The position numbers and the translations under genes were made by a program. The notes under the pieces are model-generated. The model was given only the letters and a program-made list of their open reading frames with translations. It was not told the DNA's origin and searched no databases. From Streptomyces sp. NBC_01460 (GTDB lineage Bacteria > Actinomycetota > Actinomycetes > Streptomycetales > Streptomycetaceae), in contig NZ_CP109473.1 in NCBI RefSeq assembly GCF_036227405.1, forward strand, positions 5,394,001 through 5,458,000: a stretch of 64,000 bases of DNA, written 5' to 3'. Positions 28,101 to 37,606 of the stretch are shown piece after piece. Each line of letters opens with the position of its first letter. Positions within the stretch are counted from its first letter, which is position 1.

Positions 28101-29729
28101 ATGCGCGGAGCCACACAGGCCAGGTGGGCCGTATGCGCCGTCGCTGTCGCCCTGACGGCCACGGCCTGCGGCGGCGGGGACAGCGGTGGCGGCGGTGGTG
28201 CCGACGGGATCGTGAGCTCGTCCTGGGGGGACCCGCAGAATCCGCTGGAGCCCGCGAACACCAACGAGGTGCAGGGCGGCAAGGTCCTCGACATGGTCTT
28301 CCGCGGGCTCGTGCGCTACGACCCCAAGACCGGCGAGGCCAAGAACGAGATCGCCGAGAAGATCGAGTCGAAGGACTCCCAGAACTTCACGATCACGATC
28401 AAGGACAACTGGACCTTCAGCAACGGCGAGAAGATCACCGCCAAGTCGTTCGTCGATGCCTGGAACTACGGCGCCGCCCTCAAGAACAACCAGAAGAACG
28501 CGTACTTCTTCCAGTACATCGACGGCTACGACAAGGTCCACCCCGAGTCGGGCTCGGCCTCCGCCGGCACGCTCTCCGGGCTCAAGGTCGTCAACGGCAC
28601 GACCTTCACGGCCAAGCTGTCGCAGAAGTTCTCGCTCTGGCCGGACACCCTCGGCTACGCGGCCTTCGTACCGCTGCCCAAGGCCTTCTACGACGACCAC
28701 GACGCCTGGCTCTCCAAGCCCGTCGGCAACGGGCCCTACACCATCGACCAGTACGCCAAGGGTTCGTCGATGAGCCTGCGCAGGTGGGACGACTACCCGG
28801 GTGCGGACAAGGCGCAGAACGGCGGCATCGACCTCAAGGTCTACACCGACAACAACACCGCCTACACCGACCTGACGGCGGGCAACCTCGACCTCGTCGA
28901 CGACGTGCCCGCCGCGCAGCTCAAGAACGTCTCGTCGGACCTGGGCGACCGGTACATCAACACCCCCGCCGGCATCATCCAGACCCTCGCCTTCCCGTTC
29001 TACGAGAAGGCCTGGGACACCCCCGGAGCGATCAAGGTCCGCCAGGGCCTGTCGATGGCGATCAACCGTGACCAGATCACCAGCCAGATCTTCCAGAAGA
29101 CGCGCACCCCCGCCTCCGACTGGACCTCGCCGGTCCTCGGCGAGGAGGGCGGCTTCAAGAAGGGCCTCTGCGGCCCGTCGTGCGAGTACGACAAGGCGCA
29201 GGCCAAGAAGCTGATCCAGGAGGGCGGCGGCATCCCCGGCGGCCAGCTCAAGATCTCGTACAACGCCGACACCGGCTCCCACAAGGAGTGGGTCGACGCG
29301 GTCTGCAACAGCATCAACAACGTCATGGGCAACAACAAGGCGTGCGTCGGCGGGCCCGTCGGCACCTTCGCCGACTTCCGCAGCCAGGTCTCCACCCAGA
29401 AGCTGACCGGTGCCTGGCGCGCCGGCTGGCAGATGGACTACCCGCTGATCCAGAACTTCCTCCAGCCGCTCTACTACACCAACGCCCCGTCCAACGACGG
29501 CAAGTGGAGCGACAAGAAGTTCGACGACCTGGTCGACAAGGCCAACGGGGAGAGCGACAAGGCGACGGCCGTGACCACCTTCCAGGACGCGGAGAAGGTC
29601 CTCGTCGAGCAGATGCCCGTCATCCCGCTCTGGTACCAGAACGGCAGCGCCGGCTACTCGGACCGGGTCGAGAACGTCTCGCTGAACCCCTTCAGCGTCC
29701 CCGTGTACGACCAGATCAAGGTCAAGTGA
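28101..29729 (+). CDS. Oligopeptide-binding lipoprotein, transporter 2
   Basis: A 542-residue family 5 lipoprotein from ATG 28101 with AGGAGG. The lipobox is LTATACGGG, followed by a Gly-rich linker. Landmarks are SWGDPQNPLEPANTNEVQ, then NWTFSNGEKITAKSFVDAWNY and VGNGPYTIDQYAKG. It is clearly related to the binding protein of transporter 1 but diverged through much of its length, including LCGPSC and NNKACVGGP, Cys pairs absent from the first copy. So ligand choice probably differs. It heads the second five-gene operon. Confidence 0.94.
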   Translation: MRGATQARWAVCAVAVALTATACGGGDSGGGGGADGIVSSSWGDPQNPLEPANTNEVQGGKVLDMVFRGLVRYDPKTGEAKNEIAEKIESKDSQNFTITIKDNWTFSNGEKITAKSFVDAWNYGAALKNNQKNAYFFQYIDGYDKVHPESGSASAGTLSGLKVVNGTTFTAKLSQKFSLWPDTLGYAAFVPLPKAFYDDHDAWLSKPVGNGPYTIDQYAKGSSMSLRRWDDYPGADKAQNGGIDLKVYTDNNTAYTDLTAGNLDLVDDVPAAQLKNVSSDLGDRYINTPAGIIQTLAFPFYEKAWDTPGAIKVRQGLSMAINRDQITSQIFQKTRTPASDWTSPVLGEEGGFKKGLCGPSCEYDKAQAKKLIQEGGGIPGGQLKISYNADTGSHKEWVDAVCNSINNVMGNNKACVGGPVGTFADFRSQVSTQKLTGAWRAGWQMDYPLIQNFLQPLYYTNAPSNDGKWSDKKFDDLVDKANGESDKATAVTTFQDAEKVLVEQMPVIPLWYQNGSAGYSDRVENVSLNPFSVPVYDQIKVK

Positions 29730-29736
29730 CCCGCTG

Positions 29737-29780
29737 AAGCCGGGTGGCCGTGCGGGACACCGCACCGGCCGCCCGGCTTT
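29737..29780 (+). terminator. Intercistronic hairpin after the second binding-protein gene
   Basis: A long stem (29737-29755 with 29760-29780) with one bulged C and one G-U type pair, ending in TTT. It has the same place in the operon as the hairpin at 23811, right after the binding-protein gene. Confidence 0.65.
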
Positions 29781-29857
29781 CCGGTCCTCCGCCCGTTCGC
29801 CTGAGAGGTGTCCAGCCGGCCGTGCCGGGAGGACATCCCTAGACCCCCGGAGCCCTC

Positions 29858-30781
29858 ATGGGACGTTATGTGATCCGGCGGCTGCTGCAGATGATCCCCG
29901 TCTTCTTCGGCACCACGCTGCTGATCTTCCTCATGGTGAACGTGATGGGCGACCCCATCGCGGGTCTCTGCGGCGACCGCCAGTGCGACCCCGCGACCGC
30001 CGCCCAGCTGCGCACCGAGTTCGGCCTCGACAAGCCGGTGTGGCAGCAGTACCTGACCTACATGGGCAACATCTTCACCGGTGACTTCGGCACGGCCTTC
30101 AACGGCCAGAAGGTCACCGAGCTGATGGCCACGGCCTTCCCCATCACCATCCGGCTCACCGTCGTCGCGATCGTCTTCGAGATCGTCATCGGCATCAGCC
30201 TCGGCGTCGTCACCGGCCTGCGCCGCGGGCGGCCCGTCGACACCGTGGTGCTCATCCTGACCCTGGTCGTCATCGCCGTACCGACGTTCGTCACCGGCCT
30301 GCTGCTCCAGCTCCTCCTCGGCGTGGAGTGGGGCATCATCAAGCCCTCCGTCTCCTCGGAGGCGCCCGTCGACGAACTCATCGTGCCCGGACTCGTCCTG
30401 GCCTCCGTCTCCCTGGCCTACGTCACCCGGCTCACCCGGACCTCGATCGCGGAGAACGCCCGCGCCGACTACGTCCGCACCGCCGTGGCCAAGGGCCTCC
30501 CCAGGCGCCGGGTGGTGGTGCGGCACCTGCTGCGCAACTCCCTCATCCCCGTCGTCACCTTCATCGGTACCGACGTGGGCGCCCTGATGGGCGGGGCGAT
30601 CGTCACCGAGCGCATCTTCAACATCCACGGGGTCGGCTACCAGCTCTACCAGGGCATCCTGCGCCAGAACTCCCAGACCGTCGTCGGCTTCGTCACCGTC
30701 CTGGTCCTCGTCTTCCTGGCCGCCAACCTGATCGTCGACCTCCTGTACGCCGTACTCGACCCGAGGATCCGCTATGCCTGA
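29858..30781 (+). CDS. Oligopeptide ABC permease DppB/OppB, transporter 2
   Basis: A 307-residue permease, again opening RYVIRRLLQMIPVFFGTTLL. The EAA loop is RADYVRTAVAKGLPRRRVVVRHLLRNSLIPVV. A small extracytoplasmic insert (DPIAGLCGDRQCDPA) with two cysteines separates helices one and two, and is absent from the first transporter. It overlaps the DppC-type gene by 8 bp, exactly as in operon 1, showing the two operons descend from one ancestor. Confidence 0.95.
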   Translation: MGRYVIRRLLQMIPVFFGTTLLIFLMVNVMGDPIAGLCGDRQCDPATAAQLRTEFGLDKPVWQQYLTYMGNIFTGDFGTAFNGQKVTELMATAFPITIRLTVVAIVFEIVIGISLGVVTGLRRGRPVDTVVLILTLVVIAVPTFVTGLLLQLLLGVEWGIIKPSVSSEAPVDELIVPGLVLASVSLAYVTRLTRTSIAENARADYVRTAVAKGLPRRRVVVRHLLRNSLIPVVTFIGTDVGALMGGAIVTERIFNIHGVGYQLYQGILRQNSQTVVGFVTVLVLVFLAANLIVDLLYAVLDPRIRYA

Positions 30782-31766
30782 GCAGAAGCCGTGGGACGAC
30801 GCGACGGGCAGCGGAGCCATCTCGGGGGCCGGCGCCGGCGGGGGGATGGACCTCGCGATGGACGAGGGCGCCACGCTGGAGAAGACGCCCGGCGGCCCCG
30901 AGGGCACCGGGCCCGCCGGCAAACCGCGCAGCCTCTGGTCCGACGCCTGGCGCGACCTGCGCCGCAACCCGGTCTTCATCATCTCCGGGCTGGTCATCCT
31001 CTTCCTGGTGATCATCTCGATCTGGCCGTCCCTGATCGCGGACCAGGACCCGCTCGACTGCGACCTCGCCAAGGCCCAGGAGGGGTCCCAGCCCGGCCAC
31101 CCCTTCGGCTTCGACGGACAGGGCTGCGACGTCTACACACGCACCGTCTACGGAGCGCGGACCTCCGTCGCCGTCGGCGTCCTGTCCACCGTCGGCGTCT
31201 CGCTGCTCGGCGGTGTCCTCGGCGGCCTCGCCGGATTCTTCGGCGGCAAGTGGGACGCCGTGCTGTCCCGCGTCACGGACGTCTTCTTCGGCATCCCGGT
31301 GGTCCTCGGCGGACTGGTCTTCCTCTCCGTCGTCACCAGCTCCACCATCTGGCCCGTGATCGGCTTCATCGTCCTGCTGGGCTGGCCCCAGATCGCGCGC
31401 ATCGCGCGCGGCTCCGTCATCACCGCCAAACAGAACGACTACGTCCAGGCGGCCAGGGCGCTGGGAGCCTCCAACTCACGGATGATGCTGCGCCACATCA
31501 TGCCCAACGCCATCGCGCCGGTGATCGTCGTCGCCACCATCGCCCTGGGGACGTACATCTCGCTGGAGGCGACCCTCTCGTACCTGGGCGTCGGCCTGAA
31601 ACCGCCGGCCGTCTCCTGGGGCATCGACATCTCCGCCGCCTCCCAGTACGTCCGCAACGCGCCGCACATGCTGCTCTGGCCCGCGGGGGCACTGGCCGTC
31701 ACCGTGCTCGCCTTCATCATGCTCGGCGACGCGGTGCGCGACGCCCTCGACCCCAAGCTGCGCTGA
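30774..31766 (+). CDS. Oligopeptide ABC permease DppC/OppC, transporter 2
   Basis: A 330-residue permease with a Gly-rich N-terminal cytoplasmic stretch of about 50 residues, then PRSLWSDAWRDLRRNPVF and six membrane helices. It has an EAA loop (KQNDYVQAARALGASNSRMMLRHIMPNAIAPVI). The first periplasmic loop contains Cys residues (LDCDLAKAQ, GQGCDVYTR) not found in the first copy and could form a disulfide. It overlaps the DppB gene by 8 bp. The ATPase genes follow after 13 bp. Confidence 0.95.
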   Translation: MPEQKPWDDATGSGAISGAGAGGGMDLAMDEGATLEKTPGGPEGTGPAGKPRSLWSDAWRDLRRNPVFIISGLVILFLVIISIWPSLIADQDPLDCDLAKAQEGSQPGHPFGFDGQGCDVYTRTVYGARTSVAVGVLSTVGVSLLGGVLGGLAGFFGGKWDAVLSRVTDVFFGIPVVLGGLVFLSVVTSSTIWPVIGFIVLLGWPQIARIARGSVITAKQNDYVQAARALGASNSRMMLRHIMPNAIAPVIVVATIALGTYISLEATLSYLGVGLKPPAVSWGIDISAASQYVRNAPHMLLWPAGALAVTVLAFIMLGDAVRDALDPKLR

Positions 31767-31779
31767 GGAGCCCGCTGCC

Positions 31780-32757
31780 ATGCTGCTCGAAGTACGCGAT
31801 CTGCACGTGGAGTTCCACACCCGCGACGGCGTGGCCAAGGCCGTCAACGGGGTCAACTACTCGGTGTCCGAGGGCGAGACGCTCGCCGTCCTCGGCGAGT
31901 CCGGCTCCGGCAAGTCCGTCACGGCCCAGGCGATCATGGGCATCCTCGACATGCCGCCGGGAAAGATCAGCGGGGGCGAGATCCTCTTCAAGGACCAGGA
32001 CCTGCTGAAGCTCAAGCCCGAGGCGCGCCGCCGGATCCGTGGCCAGGAGATGGCCATGATCTTCCAGGACGCGCTGTCCTCGCTGAACCCGGTGCTGAGC
32101 GTCGGGCAGCAGCTCGGCGAGATGTTCGTCGTGCACCGCGGGATGTCCCGCGGGGACGCGAAGGCCAAGGCCATCGAGCTGATGGACCGGGTGCGCATCC
32201 CTGCCGCCCGCCAGCGGGTCGGCGACTTCCCGCACCAGTTCTCCGGCGGCATGCGCCAGCGCATCATGATCGCGATGGCGCTGGCCCTGGAGCCCGACCT
32301 GATCATCGCGGACGAGCCCACCACGGCGCTCGACGTGACCGTCCAGGCCCAGGTCATGGACCTCCTCGCGGAGCTCCAGCGCGAGCTCAACATGGGGCTC
32401 ATCCTCATCACGCACGACCTCGGTGTCGTCGCCGACGTCGCCGACAAGATCGCCGTGATGTACGCGGGCCGGATCGTCGAGACCTCGCCCGTCCACGACA
32501 TCTACAAGGCCCCCGCCCACCCGTACACCAAGGGGCTCCTCCGCTCGATCCCGAGGCTGGACCAGAAGGGCCAGGAGCTCTACGCGATCAAGGGCCTGCC
32601 GCCCAACCTGCTGCACATCCCGCCCGGCTGCGCCTTCCATCCGCGCTGCCCCATGGCCCAGGCCGTGTGCCGTACGGACGTCCCCCCGCTGTACACCGTG
32701 GACGAGGAACGCCGGAGCGCCTGCCACTTCTGGAAGGAGACGCTCGATGCGCGCTGA
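31780..32757 (+). CDS. Oligopeptide ABC ATPase DppD/OppD, transporter 2
   Basis: A 325-residue ATPase lacking the short N-terminal leader of its paralogue and starting directly with [16 protein letters not shown]. It has Walker A GESGSGKS, signature FSGGMRQRI, Walker [13 protein letters not shown], and the four-Cys C-terminal domain (C-x5-C-x6-C, then SACHFW). It is nearly identical in nucleotide sequence to the first copy across the nucleotide-binding core, far closer than the binding proteins are. It overlaps the next ATPase gene by 11 bp. Confidence 0.96.
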   Translation: MLLEVRDLHVEFHTRDGVAKAVNGVNYSVSEGETLAVLGESGSGKSVTAQAIMGILDMPPGKISGGEILFKDQDLLKLKPEARRRIRGQEMAMIFQDALSSLNPVLSVGQQLGEMFVVHRGMSRGDAKAKAIELMDRVRIPAARQRVGDFPHQFSGGMRQRIMIAMALALEPDLIIADEPTTALDVTVQAQVMDLLAELQRELNMGLILITHDLGVVADVADKIAVMYAGRIVETSPVHDIYKAPAHPYTKGLLRSIPRLDQKGQELYAIKGLPPNLLHIPPGCAFHPRCPMAQAVCRTDVPPLYTVDEERRSACHFWKETLDAR

Positions 32758-33955
32758 CGACGCGGAACGCGGGAACGGCTCAGGAGGCTCCACGCTGCTC
32801 TCCGAGGCACGGGAGGCGGACCGGACACGGCCGTTCGCCGAGGGTGACCCGATCCTGGAGGTGCGCGGCCTGGTCAAGCACTATCCGCTGACCCGGGGCA
32901 TCCTCTTCAAGAAGCAGATCGGCGCCGTCAAGGCCGTCGACGGCGTGGACTTCGACCTGGCGGCGGGCGAGACGCTCGGGATCGTGGGGGAGTCCGGCTG
33001 CGGCAAGTCGACCGTCGCCAAGATGCTGGTGCACCTGGAGCCGCCCACCGGGGGCGTGATCCGCTACAAGGGCGAGGACGTCACCAAGCTGTCCGGCCGT
33101 GCGCTGAAGGCCGTACGCCGCAACATCCAGATGGTGTTCCAGGACCCGTACACCTCGCTCAACCCGCGCATGACGGTCGGCGACATCATCGGGGAGCCCT
33201 ACGAGATCCACCCCGAGGTGGCGCCCAAGGGGAGCCGGCGACAGAAGGTGCAGGACCTGCTCGACGTGGTCGGTCTGAACCCGGAGTACATCAACCGCTA
33301 TCCGCACCAGTTCTCCGGCGGTCAGCGCCAGCGCATCGGGATCGCCCGCGGCCTCGCGCTCAACCCCGAGATCATCGTCGCCGACGAGCCGGTCTCCGCG
33401 CTCGACGTGTCGGTCCAGGCCCAGGTCGTCAACCTGCTGGACCGGCTGCAGGCCGAGTTCGACCTGAGCTTCCTGTTCATCGCGCACGACCTGTCGATCG
33501 TCCGCCACATCTCCGACCGGGTCGGTGTCATGTACCTCGGCCGGATCGTGGAGATCGGCACGGACGAGGAGATCTACGACCACCCGACGCACCCGTACAC
33601 CCAGGCGCTTCTGTCGGCCGTCCCGGTGCCCGACCCGACCGCCCGCGAGCACCGCGAGCGGATCATCCTGCACGGGGACGTGCCGTCGCCGGCGAACATC
33701 CCCTCGGGCTGCCGCTTCCGCACCCGCTGCTGGAAGGCGCAGGAGCGGTGCGCGCTGGAGGTGCCGCTGCTGGCGGTCCCGGCGGTCTTCCGCGAGTCGG
33801 ACACCCCGGCACGGCACGACTCGGCGTGCCATTTCGCCGAGGAGAAGCAGGTGGTGCCGCGCGAGGAGCCCGGTCCGGAGGACGGTTCGCCGCTCTCCCC
33901 GCAGCGGGCGGACCCGGGGGTCCAGGAGCCGGAACCGGGTGACGAAGGGCGGTAA
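32747..33955 (+). CDS. Oligopeptide ABC ATPase DppF/OppF, transporter 2
   Basis: A 402-residue ATPase. The core matches the first DppF copy almost base for base in places (Walker A GESGCGKS, signature FSGGQRQRI, Walker [13 protein letters not shown]), while both ends differ: an N-terminal extension of about 40 residues and a Pro/Glu-rich C-terminal tail of about 35. The four-Cys oligopeptide domain is kept ([22 protein letters not shown]). The start at 32747 lies within the end of the DppD gene. Confidence 0.95.
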   Translation: MRADDAERGNGSGGSTLLSEAREADRTRPFAEGDPILEVRGLVKHYPLTRGILFKKQIGAVKAVDGVDFDLAAGETLGIVGESGCGKSTVAKMLVHLEPPTGGVIRYKGEDVTKLSGRALKAVRRNIQMVFQDPYTSLNPRMTVGDIIGEPYEIHPEVAPKGSRRQKVQDLLDVVGLNPEYINRYPHQFSGGQRQRIGIARGLALNPEIIVADEPVSALDVSVQAQVVNLLDRLQAEFDLSFLFIAHDLSIVRHISDRVGVMYLGRIVEIGTDEEIYDHPTHPYTQALLSAVPVPDPTAREHRERIILHGDVPSPANIPSGCRFRTRCWKAQERCALEVPLLAVPAVFRESDTPARHDSACHFAEEKQVVPREEPGPEDGSPLSPQRADPGVQEPEPGDEGR

Positions 33956-34054
33956 AAGGGCCTCATGTCCGTTAACACAGAGGCAACTTGACCGTCGTCG
34001 CACCGATATACGGACGTCCCACCATAGAGAGCGTACGGCCGTGCGGGTGCCGTG

Positions 34055-34092
34055 AACCGGCCGGGGCGTTCATCACGTCGCCCCGGCCGGTT
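34055..34092 (+). terminator. Terminator after the second oligopeptide operon
   Basis: Perfect 14-bp stem (34055-34068 with 34079-34092) with a 10-base loop, 100 bp after the last ATPase stop and before the next start at 34159. No T run is seen. Confidence 0.65.
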
Positions 34093-34158
34093 ACCCGTGT
34101 CCGTCCCTCCCCACAGGTCCTCTTGTCCATCGGCGGACCGCGGTGGAGTATCGCTCGG

Positions 34159-35304
34159 GTGATACTCACACGGGGAGCCAGAATCACCGGAGCGGTGCTG
34201 TCGGCCGTGCTCGCTGCCATGGTCCTGGGCTGGATCGTGCGGGACGTCCGCGCGGCCGGCGAGCCGCAGGACCTGCTGCGCTACTGGGCCGGTTACACGG
34301 GCTCCCGGCCCGAGGGACAGCCCGCCACCCTGCAGGCCGACGCCGTGCTCCTCGTGGTCTACGTCTGCGCCTTCCTCGCCGCGCTGCGCTCCTCCGTCGC
34401 CGCGTCCACGCTGGTCGTCACGGGCATCGTCACCTTCGCTCTCCGGCTGCCGGGTGTCTGGACCATCGGCGGGTCCTGGATGGACGGGCGGTACGGCGAC
34501 GAGCTGCGCACCCGGGCGCTCGTCGGGACCTTCGTCGCTCTGGGCGCCGGGCTCGCGCTGATCGTCACCGGAGCCGCCGGACGCAGGCAGCCGGCCGGCT
34601 CCCACGAACCCCGTCCCACCAGGCCTGGCCAGGGGGCCGGGGTCGTCGCGTTCCTGGTGTTCGGCGCTTCGGGCGTCGTCATGATCGCCTGGGAGATCCG
34701 CCAGTTCGTCACCCTGCCCTCCGAGCTCTATCCGGACTGGTTCATCGGCGGACGGGTCATCCTGACGGGGCTGACCGCCGCCCCGCCCGGCTGGAGCAGC
34801 ATGGCCCTCGCGGTCTCCTGCCTGGTGGTGGCGTGGACCGCGCTCTTCCGCGCCGTGCACGCACGGCCGCTCGGGATGACCGCCGCAGGTTTCCTCCTGG
34901 TCGCGGGCGTCTGCGGGATCGCCCGGGCCCACCACCACCGGATGGTGGACCACTTCGGGGACCTGGGGGCCGAGCAGCAGCTCACGGTGCTCACCTCGGT
35001 CCTCTTCGCCCTCGCGGGCGCCACGGGCCTGCTGGCCCTCGCCCGCAGGGGCTTCGAGGACGCGGACGGCCGGGACCAGGAGTACGGCGGATACGGCTAC
35101 CCGCAGACGGACGCGCAGGGGTACGGATATCCGCAGTCCGGCGGTCCGGGCTACGGGTATCCGCAGTCCGGCGGTCCCGGCTACGGGTATCCGCAGTCCG
35201 GCGGCCCTGGCCACCCGCAGTCCGGAGGCCCCGGCAACGGTCACCCGCCGGGCGGCGGCGCCGGGTCCCCGCCGCCGCCCGCGTCCCCGCCGCCCGGCTG
35301 GTGA
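34159..35304 (+). CDS. Membrane protein with tandem PQSGGPGYGY repeats
   Basis: A 381-residue protein with about eight hydrophobic helices through residue 300 and a disordered C-terminus. Residues 315-354 are four 10-residue units of the PQSGGPGYGY kind, then a Pro/Gly-rich end. No domain was recognised. The start is GTG 34159, with GGTGGAG about 10 bases upstream. The repeats resemble the Tyr/Gln/Gly/Pro-rich low-complexity tails seen on many Streptomyces membrane proteins. It lies between the peptide transporters and an S9 peptidase transcribed towards it (stops 9 bp apart). Confidence 0.78.
   Translation: MILTRGARITGAVLSAVLAAMVLGWIVRDVRAAGEPQDLLRYWAGYTGSRPEGQPATLQADAVLLVVYVCAFLAALRSSVAASTLVVTGIVTFALRLPGVWTIGGSWMDGRYGDELRTRALVGTFVALGAGLALIVTGAAGRRQPAGSHEPRPTRPGQGAGVVAFLVFGASGVVMIAWEIRQFVTLPSELYPDWFIGGRVILTGLTAAPPGWSSMALAVSCLVVAWTALFRAVHARPLGMTAAGFLLVAGVCGIARAHHHRMVDHFGDLGAEQQLTVLTSVLFALAGATGLLALARRGFEDADGRDQEYGGYGYPQTDAQGYGYPQSGGPGYGYPQSGGPGYGYPQSGGPGHPQSGGPGNGHPPGGGAGSPPPPASPPPGW
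35101..35220 (+). repeat. 30-bp in-frame tandem repeat
   Basis: Four 30-bp units at 35101, 35131, 35161 and 35191. Units two and three differ by one base; the first and last are degenerate. The period is a multiple of three, so unit number can vary without breaking the gene. Confidence 0.85.
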
Positions 35305-35313
35305 GACGCCGCC

Positions 35314-37440
35314 CTAGTCCCGCGGCAGCCCGAGGGACCGCCTGAGGAAGTCGACCTGGAGCAGCAGGAGGTTCTCGGCCACCTGCTCCTGCGGGGTCAT
35401 GTGCGTCACTCCGCTCAGCGGCAGGACCTCGTGCGGGCGTCCGGCGGAGAGCAGCGCGGAGGAGAGCCGGAGCGCGTGGGCGACCACCACGTTGTCGTCG
35501 GCGAGACCGTGCACGATCATCATCGGCCGCACCTCGTCGGCCGGCTCGGAGAGCCCCTCGTCGGTCACCAGGGAGCTGTGGGCGTACACCTCGGGCTGCC
35601 GCGCGGGGTCGCCCAGGTAGCGCTCGGTGTAGTGGGTGTCGTAGAGCCGCCAGTCCGCCACCGGTGCGCCGACGACGGCCGCGTGGAAGACGTCGGGACG
35701 GCGCAGCACCGCGAGCGCCGAGAGGTAGCCGCCGTACGACCAGCCGCGCATCGCCACCTTCGAGAGGTCGAACGGGAAGCGCCCGGCCAGCGAGTGGAGG
35801 GCCTCGACCTGGTCGTCGAGGGTCAGGGTGAAGTCGTCCCGCACCGCCTTCTCCCATGCGGGCGAGCGGCCCGGCGCGCCCCGTCCGTCCGCGACGATCA
35901 CCGCGAATCCCTGGTCCGCGAACCACTGGGACGTGAGGTACGGATTGTGTGCGGCGACCACGCGTCGGCCGTGAGGACCGCCGTAGGGATCCATCAGGAC
36001 CGGAAGCGGACCGTCTGATTCCTTGTAGTCGGTGGGGAGCAGGACGGCGCACGGGATCCGCCGTGCGCCCCCCTCCGTCAGCCGGGGCTTCGCGGTCAGG
36101 ACCGGCTCCTGGGAGAGGTTCTCCACCCCGGCGATCCGCTTGCCGTCCCGCAGCACCTGTACGGCCGTCCCTGGGCGATCCAGGGACGTGGACACCAGAA
36201 CGGTCACCCCGCCCGCGCGCACGGCGGAGTGGACCCCGGCGCCCTCGCTCACGCGCTCCACGCCCAGCTCGTTGACCCGGTAGACGTGGCTCTGCCCCGT
36301 CTCGGGGTCCGGTGCGCCCTCGCCCGCCGTCGCCTGCACGAGGATGTCCGACTCCCCGATGTCCAGCACCGCCTGGAGGTGCAGCCGGTCGCCGGTCAGG
36401 GGCCGGTCGCCGACCGAGAGGACCCGCGCGCCCCCCTCGTCGGCCATGCGCACCAGCCGCCCGTCCGGAGCCCAGGCGGGCACCCCGGCGAAAAGATCAA
36501 GCCATACGTCGTCCTCGTCGACGTGCACCGTGCGGGTCGTGCCGCTCTCCGTGTCGACGGCCAGATGCAGCTGGCTGCGCTGGTCGCGGGCCTGCACCAG
36601 GAGCAGCGGAGCACCGTGCGAGGACCAGTGGACCCGGCCCAGGTAGGGGAAGCGGGCCCGGTCCCAGACGACCTCCGTGCGGGTGCCGTCCAGATCCGTC
36701 AGGAAGAGCCGCACCTCGGCGTTGGCCGTCCCGGCCGCCGGATAGCCCACCTCGGCGGGCCTGTTCCCGGGGTGCGCCGGATCGGCGATCCACCACCGCT
36801 GTACGGCGCTGTCGTCGACCCGGGCGACCAGCAGGCGGTCCGACTCCGGCGACCACCAGAAACCCCGGTAGCGGCTCATCTCCTCGGCCGCGACGAACTC
36901 CGCGAGGCCGTACGAGGTGTGCGCGTCCTCCGGTTCGGCGATCGCCCGGTCGCCCTCGCCCCCCGCTCCCACGACGCGCAGGGCGCCCCGCGACACGTAG
37001 GCGACGTGCCGGCCGTCGGGGGAGGGACGCGGATCGATCACCGGGCCCGGCACCGGGAGGGCGCGCGCGGTCCCCGCCGTCAACTCGGCGACGTACGCCT
37101 TGCCGGAGAGGGCGAAGGCCGCCAACTCGGCGGCGTCGTCCACCGCGTAGCCGATGATGCCCGCCGAGCCCTCCCTGGTCCGCTCACGCCGTGCCCGCTC
37201 CTGGGGCGACAGCTTCTCCGCGGAACCGCCCAGCAGGGCGTCGGGGTCGGCGGCCACCCGCTCCTCACCCGTCGCCGTGTCCAGGACCAGGAGCCGGTTC
37301 GTCCGGTCGGTGCCGGAGGAGGACCTGAGGAAGAGCACCCGCGTCCCATCCGGTGAGACGGTGAAGGCCCGGGGTGCGCCGAGAGTGAACCGCTGGGTCC
37401 GGGCGTGCTGGAGGGGAAAGGACAGCTTCTGCGAGGTCAT
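35314..37440 (-). CDS. S9 family prolyl oligopeptidase (DPP-IV type)
   Basis: A 708-residue cytoplasmic serine peptidase. An N-terminal beta-propeller (about 20-430) precedes an alpha/beta hydrolase. The nucleophile is S568 in GWSYGGY, the acid region is VHGLADDNVVV, and the His is in SGVTHMTPQE. No signal peptide or membrane helix is visible. It would cut short peptides, often after proline, and stands next to two peptide importers, so it may process imported peptides. The ATG at 37440 is preferred; longer frames upstream have no family match. It is transcribed away from the small membrane gene at 37607. Confidence 0.92.
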   Translation of the reverse strand: MTSQKLSFPLQHARTQRFTLGAPRAFTVSPDGTRVLFLRSSSGTDRTNRLLVLDTATGEERVAADPDALLGGSAEKLSPQERARRERTREGSAGIIGYAVDDAAELAAFALSGKAYVAELTAGTARALPVPGPVIDPRPSPDGRHVAYVSRGALRVVGAGGEGDRAIAEPEDAHTSYGLAEFVAAEEMSRYRGFWWSPESDRLLVARVDDSAVQRWWIADPAHPGNRPAEVGYPAAGTANAEVRLFLTDLDGTRTEVVWDRARFPYLGRVHWSSHGAPLLLVQARDQRSQLHLAVDTESGTTRTVHVDEDDVWLDLFAGVPAWAPDGRLVRMADEGGARVLSVGDRPLTGDRLHLQAVLDIGESDILVQATAGEGAPDPETGQSHVYRVNELGVERVSEGAGVHSAVRAGGVTVLVSTSLDRPGTAVQVLRDGKRIAGVENLSQEPVLTAKPRLTEGGARRIPCAVLLPTDYKESDGPLPVLMDPYGGPHGRRVVAAHNPYLTSQWFADQGFAVIVADGRGAPGRSPAWEKAVRDDFTLTLDDQVEALHSLAGRFPFDLSKVAMRGWSYGGYLSALAVLRRPDVFHAAVVGAPVADWRLYDTHYTERYLGDPARQPEVYAHSSLVTDEGLSEPADEVRPMMIVHGLADDNVVVAHALRLSSALLSAGRPHEVLPLSGVTHMTPQEQVAENLLLLQVDFLRRSLGLPRD

Positions 37441-37606
37441 GGCACCGAACCTAGTCCGCGAGGGCCGGTCCGTGCGCCCCTCGTGCTGCTGTGCCCCGAT
37501 CAATGCGTCGGCACGGATAGTTATGATCCGTAGCGCTCGGTGGGTATGAACCTGCTGGCTCCATGTGTGCTGCCCGTCCCGACCGTACTGATGGAGGTGA
37601 ACCGCC

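Noticed and set aside
26673..29765. A 1030-codon open frame on the minus strand
   Set aside because: It lies antisense to the DppF and second binding-protein genes, which have domains, ribosome sites and operon order. The reverse frame is open only because of GC-rich codon bias and has Val/Leu/Arg/Gly-rich low-complexity composition.
35101..35220. The 30-bp repeats as a CRISPR array
   Set aside because: The units touch each other with no spacers and are in frame within a gene.
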